Shown here in pieces: positions 1-8,614 of a stretch of 64,000 nt of DNA. Both the position numbers and the translations under genes were made by a program. The DNA is from Ardenticatenales bacterium (GTDB lineage: Bacteria; Chloroflexota; Anaerolineae; Promineifilales; Promineifilaceae). Positions within the stretch are counted from its first letter, which is position 1. Every line of letters begins with the position of its first letter. The DNA lies in the NCBI GenBank assembly GCA_020634515.1, contig JACKBL010000009.1:62001-126000 (forward strand), read 5' to 3'. A model generated the notes under the pieces. The model was not told where the DNA came from. It made no database searches and was given only the letters and a program-made list of their open reading frames with translations.

Positions 1-322
1 CCAGGTCTTCCAGCGTGGGCTGATACCGGTCTGGGTGCTGGAAGAAGCCGTGCCCAAAGGAAACGGCGGGGTAGGGTCCCTGGCTGGGATCAAAGGGTGT
101 GTTGTAGCCGGCAGCCGTGGCTGGATAAATGATGAGGAGGACGTAAGAGCCGCCGCCCGTGCGCGGCACGGTTTCCGTGCGCCAGCCAACGGGTTGGAGT
201 TGGGGAGCGGGGAACGGTTGGGGCGTTATGGTCGGGGTATCGTCTGCCAGGGCCGTTCCCACGACGAGCAGACTGAGCAACAGAAGTAGGTGAAACCAGT
301 GGACAGGGTGCGAACGGGGCAT
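1..322 (-). CDS. Secreted alpha/beta-hydrolase, N-terminal part only
   Basis: The reading frame opens at an ATG whose complement lies at 320-322 and runs off the left edge of the window, so only about 107 codons are seen. The first 26 residues form a clear signal peptide: a short basic start, a Leu/Val-rich core and an ALA-DD cleavage site. The mature part contains YPATAAG, then PYPAVSFGHGF. This matches the strand and oxyanion His-Gly segment of chlorophyllase, PET-hydrolase or dienelactone-hydrolase type folds, which break an ester bond outside the cell. The catalytic Ser, Asp and His lie beyond the window, so substrate and activity cannot be judged. It could also be a platelet-activating-factor acetylhydrolase-like protein. 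Confidence 0.7.
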   Translation of the reverse strand, partial: MPRSHPVHWFHLLLLLSLLVVGTALADDTPTITPQPFPAPQLQPVGWRTETVPRTGGGSYVLLIIYPATAAGYNTPFDPSQGPYPAVSFGHGFFQHPDRYQPTLEDL

Positions 323-360
323 GAGGGAAACTCCTTCATCGAGGTTGTATCTGGTTGCGA

Positions 361-419
361 ACCTTCCTGGAAGCTGATTCTCAGGCGAGAGTCGTCTCAT
401 ATACAGTTTCCAGGAAGTG
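361..419. repeat. Interrupted inverted repeat, CTTCC-GGAAG family
   Basis: The arms ACCTTCCTGGAAGCTG and CAGTTTCCAGGAAG face each other across about 30 bases. Related copies lie near 21930, 24082, 25409-25562, 36940, 37100 and 44758, so this is a dispersed intergenic family in this genome. It lies in the gap between the hydrolase and the methyltransferase, which holds no other recognisable signal. Confidence 0.6.
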
Positions 420-456
420 TTGGGAATCCATCACATTGTAGTTGACAAGACGTGCG

Positions 457-1149
457 TCAGGTTGGTGATTTACGCGCCATGATTAGATCATAGTTGATTT
501 GCCACAATTGGCAATGAACCTGCGTCAGCCCCATCTCTTGCAGCAGGCGCACCATCTGGGTTTCGGAGCGGTGGCGATGTAGGAACAGATGGGCTTCGCT
601 TCCTTTGCGCCGCGTTGTCATCAACACGCCGCCCGGACGCAAAACGCGGGTCATTTCGCGCAGGGCGTCTTCGTCGGAGGGCAGAAATTCCAGCGCCTCC
701 AGGCAAGTGACGGCGTCGAACTGGGCGTCAGGGAAAGGGAGTGGCGTGGCGGCGTGCCGCCGGAGCTGACAGCGCGTGCCATAGGGCGCCAGTTTCCGCC
801 GCGCCTGGGCCAACATGCGGGATGAGGCATCCACGGCCACGAGCGTGCCCGTGAATGTGGGTTGTTGCAGCAGGTCAAAGGGAACCCGCCCCGTGCCTGT
901 GGCTACGTCCAAAATCACGGGCGCGGGACAATCCGCCAGCGCTGCCATCAGGGGGCGGACGACCAGGTGTTCTTCGTCCGCGGTGTCAAATTCCTTGATG
1001 GCATCGTATCGGTGAGCTGTCAGATCGTAAAGCCAGACCACGACGCGCCGCCCCAGGAAGGCGCCTTCCGTGTCAATGATGAGCCAGTAGAAAAGGAGAA
1101 AGAGGAGGAGGCCGACCAGAAGAACAAAGAGAAGATAGAGGAAAAGCAT
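457..1149 (-). CDS. Membrane-anchored class I SAM methyltransferase
   Basis: This 230-residue protein starts at an ATG (1147-1149) placed directly before a strongly hydrophobic segment (MLFLYLLFVLLVGLLLFLLF), so it is anchored by one N-terminal membrane helix. Longer in-frame extensions are Pro/Arg-rich noise overlapping the next gene. The catalytic domain shows motif I as VILDVATGTGR (about residue 90), an acidic end of strand 2 (VAVDAS), DAVTCLEALEFL, and RVLRPGGVL, as in UbiE/Methyltransf_11 enzymes. It transfers a methyl group from S-adenosylmethionine, probably to a small lipid or quinone-like acceptor near the membrane; the substrate is not shown by the sequence. It lies 29 bases downstream of the epimerase gene on the same strand, probably in one operon. 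Confidence 0.8.
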   Translation of the reverse strand: MLFLYLLFVLLVGLLLFLLFYWLIIDTEGAFLGRRVVVWLYDLTAHRYDAIKEFDTADEEHLVVRPLMAALADCPAPVILDVATGTGRVPFDLLQQPTFTGTLVAVDASSRMLAQARRKLAPYGTRCQLRRHAATPLPFPDAQFDAVTCLEALEFLPSDEDALREMTRVLRPGGVLMTTRRKGSEAHLFLHRHRSETQMVRLLQEMGLTQVHCQLWQINYDLIMARKSPT

Positions 1150-1178
1150 GGGGGTGGCCGACGTTTTTGGGGGGGGCG

Positions 1179-2162
1179 TCAGGTGGGCGGAAGATAGCCT
1201 TGCTGCCGCAGCCATTGTTCGGCGCGGCGCATGCCCTCGGCAATGGACACGCGCGGCCGGTAGCCCAGGAGTTGTTCCGCTTTGGTGGTGGGGTAGATGG
1301 CTTTGGCGGTGTAGAAGGCGAGCAGGTCGGGTGTGATGCCGCCGGGGCGGACGTAGCGGATGACGGGTTTGACGAGGAACAGGGGCAGCGAGACGGGGCG
1401 GCGGCCGCACATGTCGCCGTAGTAGGTGAAGAATTGCCGCCAGGTGATGGGGGGATCGCAGAAGTTGAAGGCGTTGCCGGCAGCGGCAGTCTGGGAACCC
1501 GCGAGCAACATGCCATCCAGCAGGTTGTCAATGTATACGGGACAGGCATAGCCATCACCGCGTCCGAGAATGACGGGGGTGCGCTTTTGCACCAGCGTGA
1601 GCATGTTTACGGTCCAGGCGCGGGCGCGAGGTCCGTAGACCATGCCGGGACGGACAACAGTGAGGGGGAGATTGATCTCCTGGGCCAGGCGACGGGCTTC
1701 TGTTTCGCCTATTGCCTTTGTGCGTCCGTAGATGTCGCGTTGTGTGGTGCTCAGGGGCTGTTGTTCGCTGATGGAACCGTCGCGGGGTGGTCCATAAGTG
1801 GCGACGGAACTGACGTGGATGAATCGGGAAATGCCGGCATTTCTCGCCATGCGCACCAATTCCAACGTGGCCGTCACATTCAGCCGATACGCCTCCGATT
1901 CCTGACCGTGGCGGCGGCTGAGCCAGGCGGCCACGTGGAACAACACATCCTGACCGGCCACGGCGTCGTGCATAGCTGCCGCATCCAGCAGGTCCGCTTG
2001 CCGTAGCATCACGCTGGCCTCTCGCAAATGGGTGGCGGCGGCCAGATTGCGGCCCAGGCCGGTGACATGCGCGCCCGCGTCGGCCAACCGCCGCGCCAGT
2101 GCGCCGCCGATGAAGCCCGTGGCTCCCGTGATGAGGACTCGTTTGCCTGACCAAAACGACAT
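1179..2162 (-). CDS. NAD(P)-dependent epimerase/dehydratase (extended SDR)
   Basis: The chosen ATG gives 327 residues beginning MSFWSGKRVLITGATGFIGG, which puts the Rossmann glycine motif GATGFIGG at residues 13-20 as usual for extended short-chain dehydrogenases. The catalytic pair Tyr-x-x-x-Lys is visible as YGRTKA, with the upstream Ser in VSSVATYG. VVRPGMVYGP and an internal VYIDNLLDGMLLA match 3-beta-hydroxysteroid dehydrogenase or nucleoside-sugar epimerase families. It would oxidise or epimerise a sugar nucleotide or a sterol-like alcohol using NAD(P). It is 10 bases from ctaB upstream and followed by the methyltransferase, so the three genes look co-transcribed. The exact substrate cannot be read from sequence. 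Confidence 0.85.
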   Translation of the reverse strand: MSFWSGKRVLITGATGFIGGALARRLADAGAHVTGLGRNLAAATHLREASVMLRQADLLDAAAMHDAVAGQDVLFHVAAWLSRRHGQESEAYRLNVTATLELVRMARNAGISRFIHVSSVATYGPPRDGSISEQQPLSTTQRDIYGRTKAIGETEARRLAQEINLPLTVVRPGMVYGPRARAWTVNMLTLVQKRTPVILGRGDGYACPVYIDNLLDGMLLAGSQTAAAGNAFNFCDPPITWRQFFTYYGDMCGRRPVSLPLFLVKPVIRYVRPGGITPDLLAFYTAKAIYPTTKAEQLLGYRPRVSIAEGMRRAEQWLRQQGYLPPT

Positions 2163-2172
2163 GGGAAACGAG

Positions 2173-3105
2173 TTAGATGCCGCGCAGCAGTGTGTCGGCA
2201 AAGATGAGGAAAAGGAGAATGGTGAGGTAAATGTTGGAGGCCAGGAAGAGGGATTTGGCGTTTCGTGGCGTGGTCTGGCGAATGAGGCGAATGTTGCGCC
2301 AGAGCAGGTCAATGGTCAGCAGGGCCGTGGGGATGAAATAGAGCCAGCCGAGGGCGGGGACGAGACCCAGGCCGATGGCGGCGAGGCCGGTGGGCAGGGT
2401 GTGTGAGAGTACCCACCATGAGGCTTCGTGCGCAGTCACTTTTGCCGGCAACATCGGCACATCCGCGCGTACATAATCATCCCGATACAGGATCGCCAGG
2501 CTCCAAAAATGCGTCGGCGTCCACAAAAAAATTAGCAGCGCCAGCACAATCACCCCAGGATCGCGCCACGCTCCAACAGCCGCCCCCCCCGTCATCACCG
2601 CCGCGCTACCCGCTGCCCCGCCGATGATGATATTCAGCAGCGTGCGCGGCTTCAGCCAGATGGTGTAGACACCCACGTAAATGATGGCCCCCAGGAGTAA
2701 GAAAAACGCCAGGGGAGGATTAAACATCCACGTCGCCAGGACGGGGAGGATGATCATGAGCGTGCCAACGTAGAGTACCCATTGAGGATTGGGAATGTCC
2801 CCATTCACCAGTGGGCGTTTGTGCGTGCGCCCCATGGCCCCGTCTTTGTGCCGCTCCAGGTATTGGTTCAGGGAGGCGGCCCCGGACGCCGCCAGACCCC
2901 CGGCCCCTAACACCAACATGAGATGCCATAATCCAGGCCAGCCCCCCGCGCCCAGAAATGCACCGCCCACGGCGGCCATCAGCAGCAGCGACACGACGCG
3001 TAGCTTGAACAAGACGACAATCATGTGCAAAAACGCGCGCCAATCCTGGCGTAGCGAAATCGCCTTTGCCCCGCCTAAATCTTTCGTTAGAGGTTCGTTT
3101 GCCAT
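2173..3105 (-). CDS. ctaB: Protoheme IX farnesyltransferase (heme O synthase)
   Basis: This UbiA-type prenyltransferase attaches farnesyl to heme B to make heme O for terminal oxidases, in the cytoplasmic membrane. Starting at the ATG at 3103-3105 it has 310 residues, the normal family length, with about eight to nine membrane helices. The first allylic-diphosphate motif is read as NQYLERHKDGAMGRTHKRPL and the second as YRDDYVRADVPMLP; both are characteristic of CtaB/Cox10. The frame is open further upstream, but that extension runs through a dispersed repeat (3215-3490), so it is rejected. No oxidase subunit or ctaA gene is near; the gene is first in a likely operon with the epimerase and methyltransferase. 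Confidence 0.9.
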   Translation of the reverse strand: MANEPLTKDLGGAKAISLRQDWRAFLHMIVVLFKLRVVSLLLMAAVGGAFLGAGGWPGLWHLMLVLGAGGLAASGAASLNQYLERHKDGAMGRTHKRPLVNGDIPNPQWVLYVGTLMIILPVLATWMFNPPLAFFLLLGAIIYVGVYTIWLKPRTLLNIIIGGAAGSAAVMTGGAAVGAWRDPGVIVLALLIFLWTPTHFWSLAILYRDDYVRADVPMLPAKVTAHEASWWVLSHTLPTGLAAIGLGLVPALGWLYFIPTALLTIDLLWRNIRLIRQTTPRNAKSLFLASNIYLTILLFLIFADTLLRGI

Positions 3106-3214
3106 GCAGTGCATTGTAACCTTTTTCACGGACGGATACAAACAGCGTGATGTGGGGATTTTGGGGGTGGACTTGCCCCAGGAGGATGAAATCAGGAAGG
3201 AGTGGAGCATACCT

Positions 3215-3470
3215 TTTGACCGTCCGAAAATAACGCCACTCTTTCTACGGACGGTTACTGACAAGCAGCCGCTATCATGGATAGCCGCTATCTTAATTGC
3301 GGACGGCCACCTGGAGGCGCTTAATGCCGGCATTTCCGTTTCATACGGAGCGGAAATCAAATCAGATGACGAAGCCATTTCCTTACCGCTCCTTATGTAA
3401 GATTGGAAACGATGGATGCGCCGGAAGGGTTTTTGCTCGTCGGATAGTCCGAAGTTGATTTTGGGTGAAC
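3215..3470. repeat. Composite of hairpin repeats upstream of ctaB
   Basis: Within this otherwise non-coding stretch I see three dispersed modules. One is a GTAACCGTCCG-type hairpin (about 3219-3257). The second holds GCAGCCGCTATCATGGATAGC followed by ATTGCGGAC (about 3260-3305). The third is a GGAGCGGAAATCAAATC...GATTTCC..CCGCTCC-like hairpin with a GGATGCGCCGGAAGGG tail (about 3345-3470). The same modules recur at 18636-18728, 38115-38310, 42639-42784 and 55624-55838 in varying order. No gene is seen here. Confidence 0.65.
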
Positions 3471-3493
3471 CCTTTAAGATTGACAATAGGGGA

Positions 3494-3587
3494 GTAACTG
3501 CTAAGCCAGATTGGCCCCATTTTTCTGGTGAAAATGGTCATTGAGCGCGTGAAATTGGTCCAATCTTCAGTGAGCGTTAGTAGTTAC
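3494..3587. repeat. MITE-like element with GTAACTGCTAA termini
   Basis: The element is bounded by GTAACTGCTAA on the left and TTAGTAGTTAC on the right, which are inverted copies with one mismatch. Inside are the arms GATTGG...CCAATC. Its ends and core match the element at 9915-9988 read in the other orientation, and related cores lie at 29245, 38312, 45357 and 47691. No open reading frame is inside, so it would need a transposase in trans if it is mobile. Confidence 0.7.
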
Positions 3588-3595
3588 ATAGCGGA

Positions 3596-4957
3596 TTAGA
3601 AATGCCGGCACACAAACTGCCCCTGACCCGGCCGCCCCACAAACGCGCCATCTCGCACCAGCCACCGCCCCCGGCTGAGCGTGTGCCGGGGCCAGCCGGT
3701 GAGTTGGCGACCCGCGTAAAGCGTCCAGTCCACATTCTCGTGCAGCGTCTCCGTGGAGAGCGTTACCGGCCATTGCGGGTCGAAAACGACCAGATCGGCA
3801 TCATAACCGACGGCAATCTGCCCTTTGTGGGTCAATCCCATCAACTGCGCGGGCGTTGTGCAGCAACGGGCCACCCATTGGGATAGTGACAAACGCCCCG
3901 CGCCGACGCCAAACGTGTAGGCGAGAGCAAAGCGGCTTTCAATGGAGGGAACCCCGCCAGGGATGCGGCTGAAGTCTTCCAACGCCGCCGCTTTGTCCGC
4001 CAGCCAGAAAGGGCAGTGGTCGGTGGAGATGACCTGCAAATCCCCACGCGCCAGCGCCGCCCACAGATGTGCCTGCTCTGAGCGCGGGCGCAGCGGCGGC
4101 GAGCAAATGGGCAGCGCACCGGCTACGCCTGGCTGCTCAAACAGGCTGTCGTCCAGCAGCAGGTATTGGGGGCAGGTTTCGCCGTAGACGGGCTGCCCCT
4201 GGGCGCGGGCGGCGGCGATGCGTTCCACGACGGCCTGGCAGGAGACGTGAAAGATGTAGACGGGGGTTTCCGCGAGAGCGGCCAGATTGATAACGCGCCC
4301 GGCGGCTTCCCCTTCCATGAGTGCCGGGCGGCTGCGGGGATGCCAGCGCGGTTCGGTGCGCCCGGCGGCCAGATTTTGCCGCACCAGGGCTTGGATGACG
4401 TCCCAGTTTTCCGCGTGGACGATGGGCAGGCCACCGGCGCGGCGGATGGCCTGGAAGGATTGCAGGAGTTCGCCATCGTGGAGGCGGAAGCTGTAGGCCA
4501 TGTAATGTTTGAAGCTGGGGCAGCCGGCGGCGACGACGGCGGGGACCTGGTCCAGTTTGGGGATGTCCGTGGGGGTGATGGTCATGTGGAAGCCGTAGTC
4601 GATGACGGCGCGTTCGGCGGCCAGCATGTGCCGTTCGTGGAGGGCGTCTAGGAGGGGTTGCTGGGGGCGGGCTTCGACGAAGTCGATGATGGTGGTGGTT
4701 CCGCCGAGGGCGGCGGCGCGGGTTCCGGTGAAGAAGTCGTCGCCGGTGGTGAGGGGGCCGATGGGGTATTGCAGGTGGACGTGGACGTCCACGGCGCCGG
4801 GGGTGACGATGTGTCCCTGGCAGTCGATTTCTTCGGTGCCGTGGAGGTGGTGGGCAATGCCGGCAATCTTCCCCCCCATCACCCCCACATCCGCCGCCAC
4901 CACCGCCTCTCCCATCACCACCAGACCATTTTTCAAGACCAGATCATAGTCACTCAT
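3596..4957 (-). CDS. Dihydropyrimidinase / D-hydantoinase family amidohydrolase
   Basis: This metal-dependent cyclic amidohydrolase probably opens a dihydropyrimidine, hydantoin or related ring. The ATG at 4955-4957 has AAGGAG nine bases upstream and gives 453 residues, normal for the family. Metal ligands are visible in order: DVHVHL (His-x-His), CPSFKHYMAYSF with the lysine that is carboxylated in dihydropyrimidinases, IVHAEN, IFHVSC and the ISTDHCPF aspartate. C-terminal ADLVVFDP is the usual small beta-domain. The presence of the SFKxxMAY lysine favours dihydropyrimidinase or hydantoinase over allantoinase or dihydroorotase. No pyrimidine-degradation partner gene is adjacent. The downstream gap holds only the dispersed element at 3494-3587. 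Confidence 0.85.
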   Translation of the reverse strand: MSDYDLVLKNGLVVMGEAVVAADVGVMGGKIAGIAHHLHGTEEIDCQGHIVTPGAVDVHVHLQYPIGPLTTGDDFFTGTRAAALGGTTTIIDFVEARPQQPLLDALHERHMLAAERAVIDYGFHMTITPTDIPKLDQVPAVVAAGCPSFKHYMAYSFRLHDGELLQSFQAIRRAGGLPIVHAENWDVIQALVRQNLAAGRTEPRWHPRSRPALMEGEAAGRVINLAALAETPVYIFHVSCQAVVERIAAARAQGQPVYGETCPQYLLLDDSLFEQPGVAGALPICSPPLRPRSEQAHLWAALARGDLQVISTDHCPFWLADKAAALEDFSRIPGGVPSIESRFALAYTFGVGAGRLSLSQWVARCCTTPAQLMGLTHKGQIAVGYDADLVVFDPQWPVTLSTETLHENVDWTLYAGRQLTGWPRHTLSRGRWLVRDGAFVGRPGQGQFVCRHF

Positions 4958-5014
4958 CTTGAGCATCTCCTTGAGAGTCCGGGAGGGGCGAGTTTGCGGG
5001 TCTACGAGAAAGCG

Positions 5015-5127
5015 CGCCACTAACCACTCGCCACTCGCCACTCGCCACTAACCACTCGCCACTCGCCACTCGCCACTAACCACTCGCCACTCGCCACTCG
5101 CCACTCGCCACTCGCCACTCGCCACTC
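5015..5127. repeat. Tandem array of a 7-bp unit (CACTCGC)
   Basis: About sixteen head-to-tail heptamers CACTCGC, with three CACTAAC variants, fill these 113 bases immediately upstream of the hydantoinase gene. The rest of the gap up to 5465 shows no convincing gene; one open frame (5139-5345) lacks a ribosome site and family features. The array has the look of slipped-strand amplification and may vary in length between strains. Confidence 0.9.
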
Positions 5128-5465
5128 AATGGTATTGGGTGACATTCGTCAGGCCAAAATCATGCCGAAGATCACTTCCACCCCCTCGCCGGGCAAGCCT
5201 AATGTATTTGTGGGGTAATGCCTTGCATACGCCCGGGAGTTTCAGTCAGGCCCTACTGACTCGCCACGAGCCTTCTGCCACCCTCATTGCTGCCATGTCA
5301 AGCAGGCGAATTTCTGGCCCATTTATACCCCAGGCCGGCGCCTGACCATCGCGTTTGTCATGGTGTCCGTGTGGATACCTGCTCCGTGGCCCGCTGGCGA
5401 CCGGGCCATCAACCACCAACGACCAACCCGCTTCAATTTTAATCCTCAGCCCTCAGAGGTGTACG

Positions 5466-8111
5466 ATGCGACGTCCTTCTATTCTTTTCTGGGGATTGGC
5501 CTGCGTTCTCGCGGGTCTTATGTTGGCGCTAATGGTGATGACGTGGCCGGCGGCGGCATTTGATCGTAGCGCCGCTTTGGCTGAAGCAGATGCCGGCATT
5601 CTCACAACCCTGCACCTGGAAGTAAATTACGGTCATGACTGGGCCTATGTGGAAACCTCCCCGTGGGCCACCGTCCTCATCACCGTGACCAACAGCGGCG
5701 GCTTTCGCGCCACCGTCACCGGTCAGGCGGATGGCGATGGTTATTTCTATTCGTTTGCATGGCCGTGGGAGCCTATGCCCATCGACATTATCCCGCAAGA
5801 TAGCGTCTTTGCCGAGTCGGCAGGCATGACGGCGGCGGTCGATCCCGTGGGCACAATTACCGGAAATGTGAACGTCACCGCGGATAAAATTGCCGGCACA
5901 ATCTCCGCCCCCTGGTTTGCGCCAGACAATCTACCCGTCACCTGCGCCGTCTGGCAAGAAGGCGGCCCCGGCATGACCATTCCCAACGTGCCCGCCGCTG
6001 GCGGGAGCTACGTCTGTGACTTCTCCGGCCAGTGGGACATCCAGCCGGGGCAAGAAGTGGGCGTCTACTACCGGGAACCGGATGGCGACCTGGTGGTTAA
6101 CGTCTTCCACGCGCCCGCTGCCGATATGCGTGTGGAAAAGTGGGCGGATGGCAACAACAGGGTCGCTCCGGGCGGTCTCATGGTCTTCCAACTGACCTAC
6201 ACCAACGACGGTGACGCCACCGCCACGACCGTCTGGCTCACGGACACCCTGCCCGCCAACACCAGCTACGTCACCGACAGCAGCGGCGTCGTTCCCACCG
6301 TCGTCGGGAACCAGGTCGTCTGGCAGCTTGGCCCGGTGGCGATGGGCGCGAACGACACATTTGAGGTGGTGCTGACAAACATGAATCCCACCGGCGCGGT
6401 CGTTACAAATCAAGCGGACATTGCCGCGCCCAACGATTTTAACGCGACCAACAACCATGCCGAAGCGCAGGTGACGGTCGCCACGGGCACGCCCGACTTG
6501 CATATCGTCAAGTATATCATTCCGGGCGATCCCGTCCCCGGCCAGAGTTTTACCTACGAACTCTGGTATGGCAATAATGGCCCCGTGCCCAGCGGCACAG
6601 CCACGATTGTGGACACATTGCCGCCGCACACAACCATCGTCTCCTGGTATTCCGCCAACGAATACGGCCTGTGGCAGGACAATAGCACAGCGAGTCAACT
6701 CGTCCTGCAAGCGCCAACCCTCCCTGGCTATTGGAGTGACCGGATTATTCTGCGCTTGCTGTTGGACAATAGCGCGCAATCGGGCACGCCGTTGACCAAT
6801 GTCGTGGAGATCACGGCTCCGGTGGATGCCGACCTGGACAATAACGCCTACCTGCATCATTGGGGCCAGGTTGGTCAGCCACGCTGGGATGGCAGCGTTA
6901 CGCAAGATTGGGGTTGGGGAACGCTGACCGCCGGCGGTGAGATTGGGTTCAACCTGCATGTATGGAACGAAGGGAACATGGCTGCCGTTTCCACGCTCGT
7001 GGATACGCTGCCCGCCAACACGACTTTCAAGGATGCCTGGGCCTGGGTGGGGCCGGATTATGTGCTCTTCCCGCCGGACAGCGTGGATGCTGGAACGCTC
7101 ACCTGGAATCTGGGGATGATGCAGCCGGCGGACCACGTGGACATTGATTTGCGGCTGGCGATTGGCGCGGGCGTAAATGCCGGCACAGAACTAACCAACT
7201 GCGCCGACCTGTACACCGACGGACCGGAGAGTGTGCTGTTCAATAACCACGCCTGCGTCACGGACGTCGCGCAGACGCTCGGCCCCAACCTGCGCCTGAA
7301 CAAGGCGTATTGGTGGGAGTCGCAAAGCCGGTTAGACTTTGCCCTGCTGCTGCAAAACGTGGGCACGCGCCCGCTGCGCAACGTCTGGGTGACGGATAAT
7401 TATCCGGCGGGCGTCAGTTGGAACGGCGACTGGTGGGTGGATTATGGTCCGCAGATCACGGTCACGCACCATACGGGAGAGCAGCAGCTCCTCTTCTGGC
7501 TGGACGAACTGCATCCGGGCGAGGCGGCGCGCATCAACTATCGCGTCAATGTCAGTCCTGACCTGATTGGCGTCCCTGGTCTGAGTTTCACTAACATGGC
7601 GGATGCGCCCGTGGCCGATGATGTGCATCTGGCCGATAATGCTGCTTCGCTGACGGCAACCACGGGACCAGACCTGTACGTGGAGAAGTGGCTATCCGCC
7701 GGCGAACCGCGACCGGGCGCGATCATCACGTTTACGGTCCGCTTTGGCAATATGAGCGCGTGGCCCTGGGACAGTGGTCCAGAGACGGTTTTGCGGGATA
7801 CAATGCCGGCAGAATTGACCTTCATCAAAGCCACCGCGCCCTGGAACCGGAACAACCTGTGGATACCCACCGTTCTGCCGGGCAACGTGCTACAATGGAA
7901 TTGGGGCACGATGTGGGGCGGCGGCATGTGGCAGTTTGATATCGTCGCGCAGGTTGCGGATAATGCGCCCTGGGACGCCGTATTGGTCAATCAGGTAGAA
8001 GTGACTTCTCTCGACCCGGACGACATCGAAGCAAACACCGACAACAACACCGCCGCCGCCACCTTTGTCGTCACCATCCACCATCTCTACCTGCCCTATA
8101 CGGCGCGCTAA
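5466..8111 (+). CDS. Secreted DUF11-repeat surface protein
   Basis: An 881-residue exported protein, starting at the ATG that precedes a signal peptide (RRPSILFWGLACVLAGLMLALMVMTWPAAA) with AGAGGTG just upstream. The mature part is a chain of about six Ig-like DUF11 domains, each opening with a strand such as MRVEKWADG, LHIVKYIIPGD or LYVEKWLSAGE and containing T-x-TLPAxT. Such repeats form extended stalks on the cell surface. The C-terminus HHLYLPYTAR resembles short YLP-type tails common at the ends of exported Chloroflexota proteins, possibly a sorting or attachment signal (inference). No enzyme domain is visible. It is followed by a GC-rich hairpin at 8132-8157. Confidence 0.85.
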   Translation: MRRPSILFWGLACVLAGLMLALMVMTWPAAAFDRSAALAEADAGILTTLHLEVNYGHDWAYVETSPWATVLITVTNSGGFRATVTGQADGDGYFYSFAWPWEPMPIDIIPQDSVFAESAGMTAAVDPVGTITGNVNVTADKIAGTISAPWFAPDNLPVTCAVWQEGGPGMTIPNVPAAGGSYVCDFSGQWDIQPGQEVGVYYREPDGDLVVNVFHAPAADMRVEKWADGNNRVAPGGLMVFQLTYTNDGDATATTVWLTDTLPANTSYVTDSSGVVPTVVGNQVVWQLGPVAMGANDTFEVVLTNMNPTGAVVTNQADIAAPNDFNATNNHAEAQVTVATGTPDLHIVKYIIPGDPVPGQSFTYELWYGNNGPVPSGTATIVDTLPPHTTIVSWYSANEYGLWQDNSTASQLVLQAPTLPGYWSDRIILRLLLDNSAQSGTPLTNVVEITAPVDADLDNNAYLHHWGQVGQPRWDGSVTQDWGWGTLTAGGEIGFNLHVWNEGNMAAVSTLVDTLPANTTFKDAWAWVGPDYVLFPPDSVDAGTLTWNLGMMQPADHVDIDLRLAIGAGVNAGTELTNCADLYTDGPESVLFNNHACVTDVAQTLGPNLRLNKAYWWESQSRLDFALLLQNVGTRPLRNVWVTDNYPAGVSWNGDWWVDYGPQITVTHHTGEQQLLFWLDELHPGEAARINYRVNVSPDLIGVPGLSFTNMADAPVADDVHLADNAASLTATTGPDLYVEKWLSAGEPRPGAIITFTVRFGNMSAWPWDSGPETVLRDTMPAELTFIKATAPWNRNNLWIPTVLPGNVLQWNWGTMWGGGMWQFDIVAQVADNAPWDAVLVNQVEVTSLDPDDIEANTDNNTAAATFVVTIHHLYLPYTAR

Positions 8112-8131
8112 CCACTCTCGAAAACACCATG

Positions 8132-8157
8132 GAGGGCGAGTTGGAAACTCGCCCTCT
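8132..8157 (+). terminator. Perfect hairpin after the DUF11 gene
   Basis: GAGGGCGAGT and ACTCGCCCTC form a perfect 10-bp stem over a 6-base loop, 20 bases after the stop codon. Only a weak T-run (TCTTC) follows, so it may act as a partial terminator or as a transcript end stabiliser. A related GACGAGTT..AACTCGTC hairpin lies near 55873. Confidence 0.5.
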
Positions 8158-8375
8158 TCAAAACCGGCAATTCCCCATATGAATTGCTTTTGCGGCGAAA
8201 TCCCTGGCAAAACGCCCTGGCTCGTCAGAAGAGGGGCTTGGCATGGCTTGTTCCAGAGAAGACGACACGCACCGCGGCGCACCACGGGCGGGTTGCCCAC
8301 CCGCCCTACAAGCTATTTACACAGGAGACTGCACCGGCTGCCACCGACCACCATGAATGAAAATGGTGTGCCGTC

Positions 8376-8423
8376 GTAGCCCGATTTTCCAAATCGGGCG
8401 GGCGATTTGGAAAATCAGCCTAC
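8376..8423. repeat. Long inverted repeat (GATTTTCCAAATCG)
   Basis: The arms GTAGCCCGATTTTCCAAATCG and CGATTTGGAAAATCAGCCTAC pair almost completely across a GGCGGG centre. It lies in the 500-base gap between the DUF11 and DUF1697 genes, which otherwise shows only GC-rich hairpin fragments and no gene. Confidence 0.6.
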
Positions 8424-8614
8424 ATTTTCGAAGGAGCAGAATGGGCTTAACCCACGAAATCGCTATAATTGAAATTGCCGGCAATCTGGACAAACAATGC
8501 TTTCTGGGATGCTATGCTGCCGGCATTTAACCACCCCACCCTCGCCAAATAACGGGAAAAACAGCCCGGCAGCTTCCATGAACCGTCTCGAAACGGAAAG
8601 GAGTCGTCAATTCT

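Noticed and set aside
2173..3486. A 437-codon version of ctaB with a 127-residue N-terminal extension
   Set aside because: The extension is encoded by dispersed repeats and has no similarity to the family; the ATG at 3105 gives the normal length.
5015..5127. CRISPR array
   Set aside because: The 7-bp units have no spacers; it is a simple tandem repeat. No cas genes are present.
5931..7136. A 401-codon frame on the minus strand opposite the DUF11 gene
   Set aside because: It is antisense to a clear secreted protein and has no ribosome site or recognisable domain.
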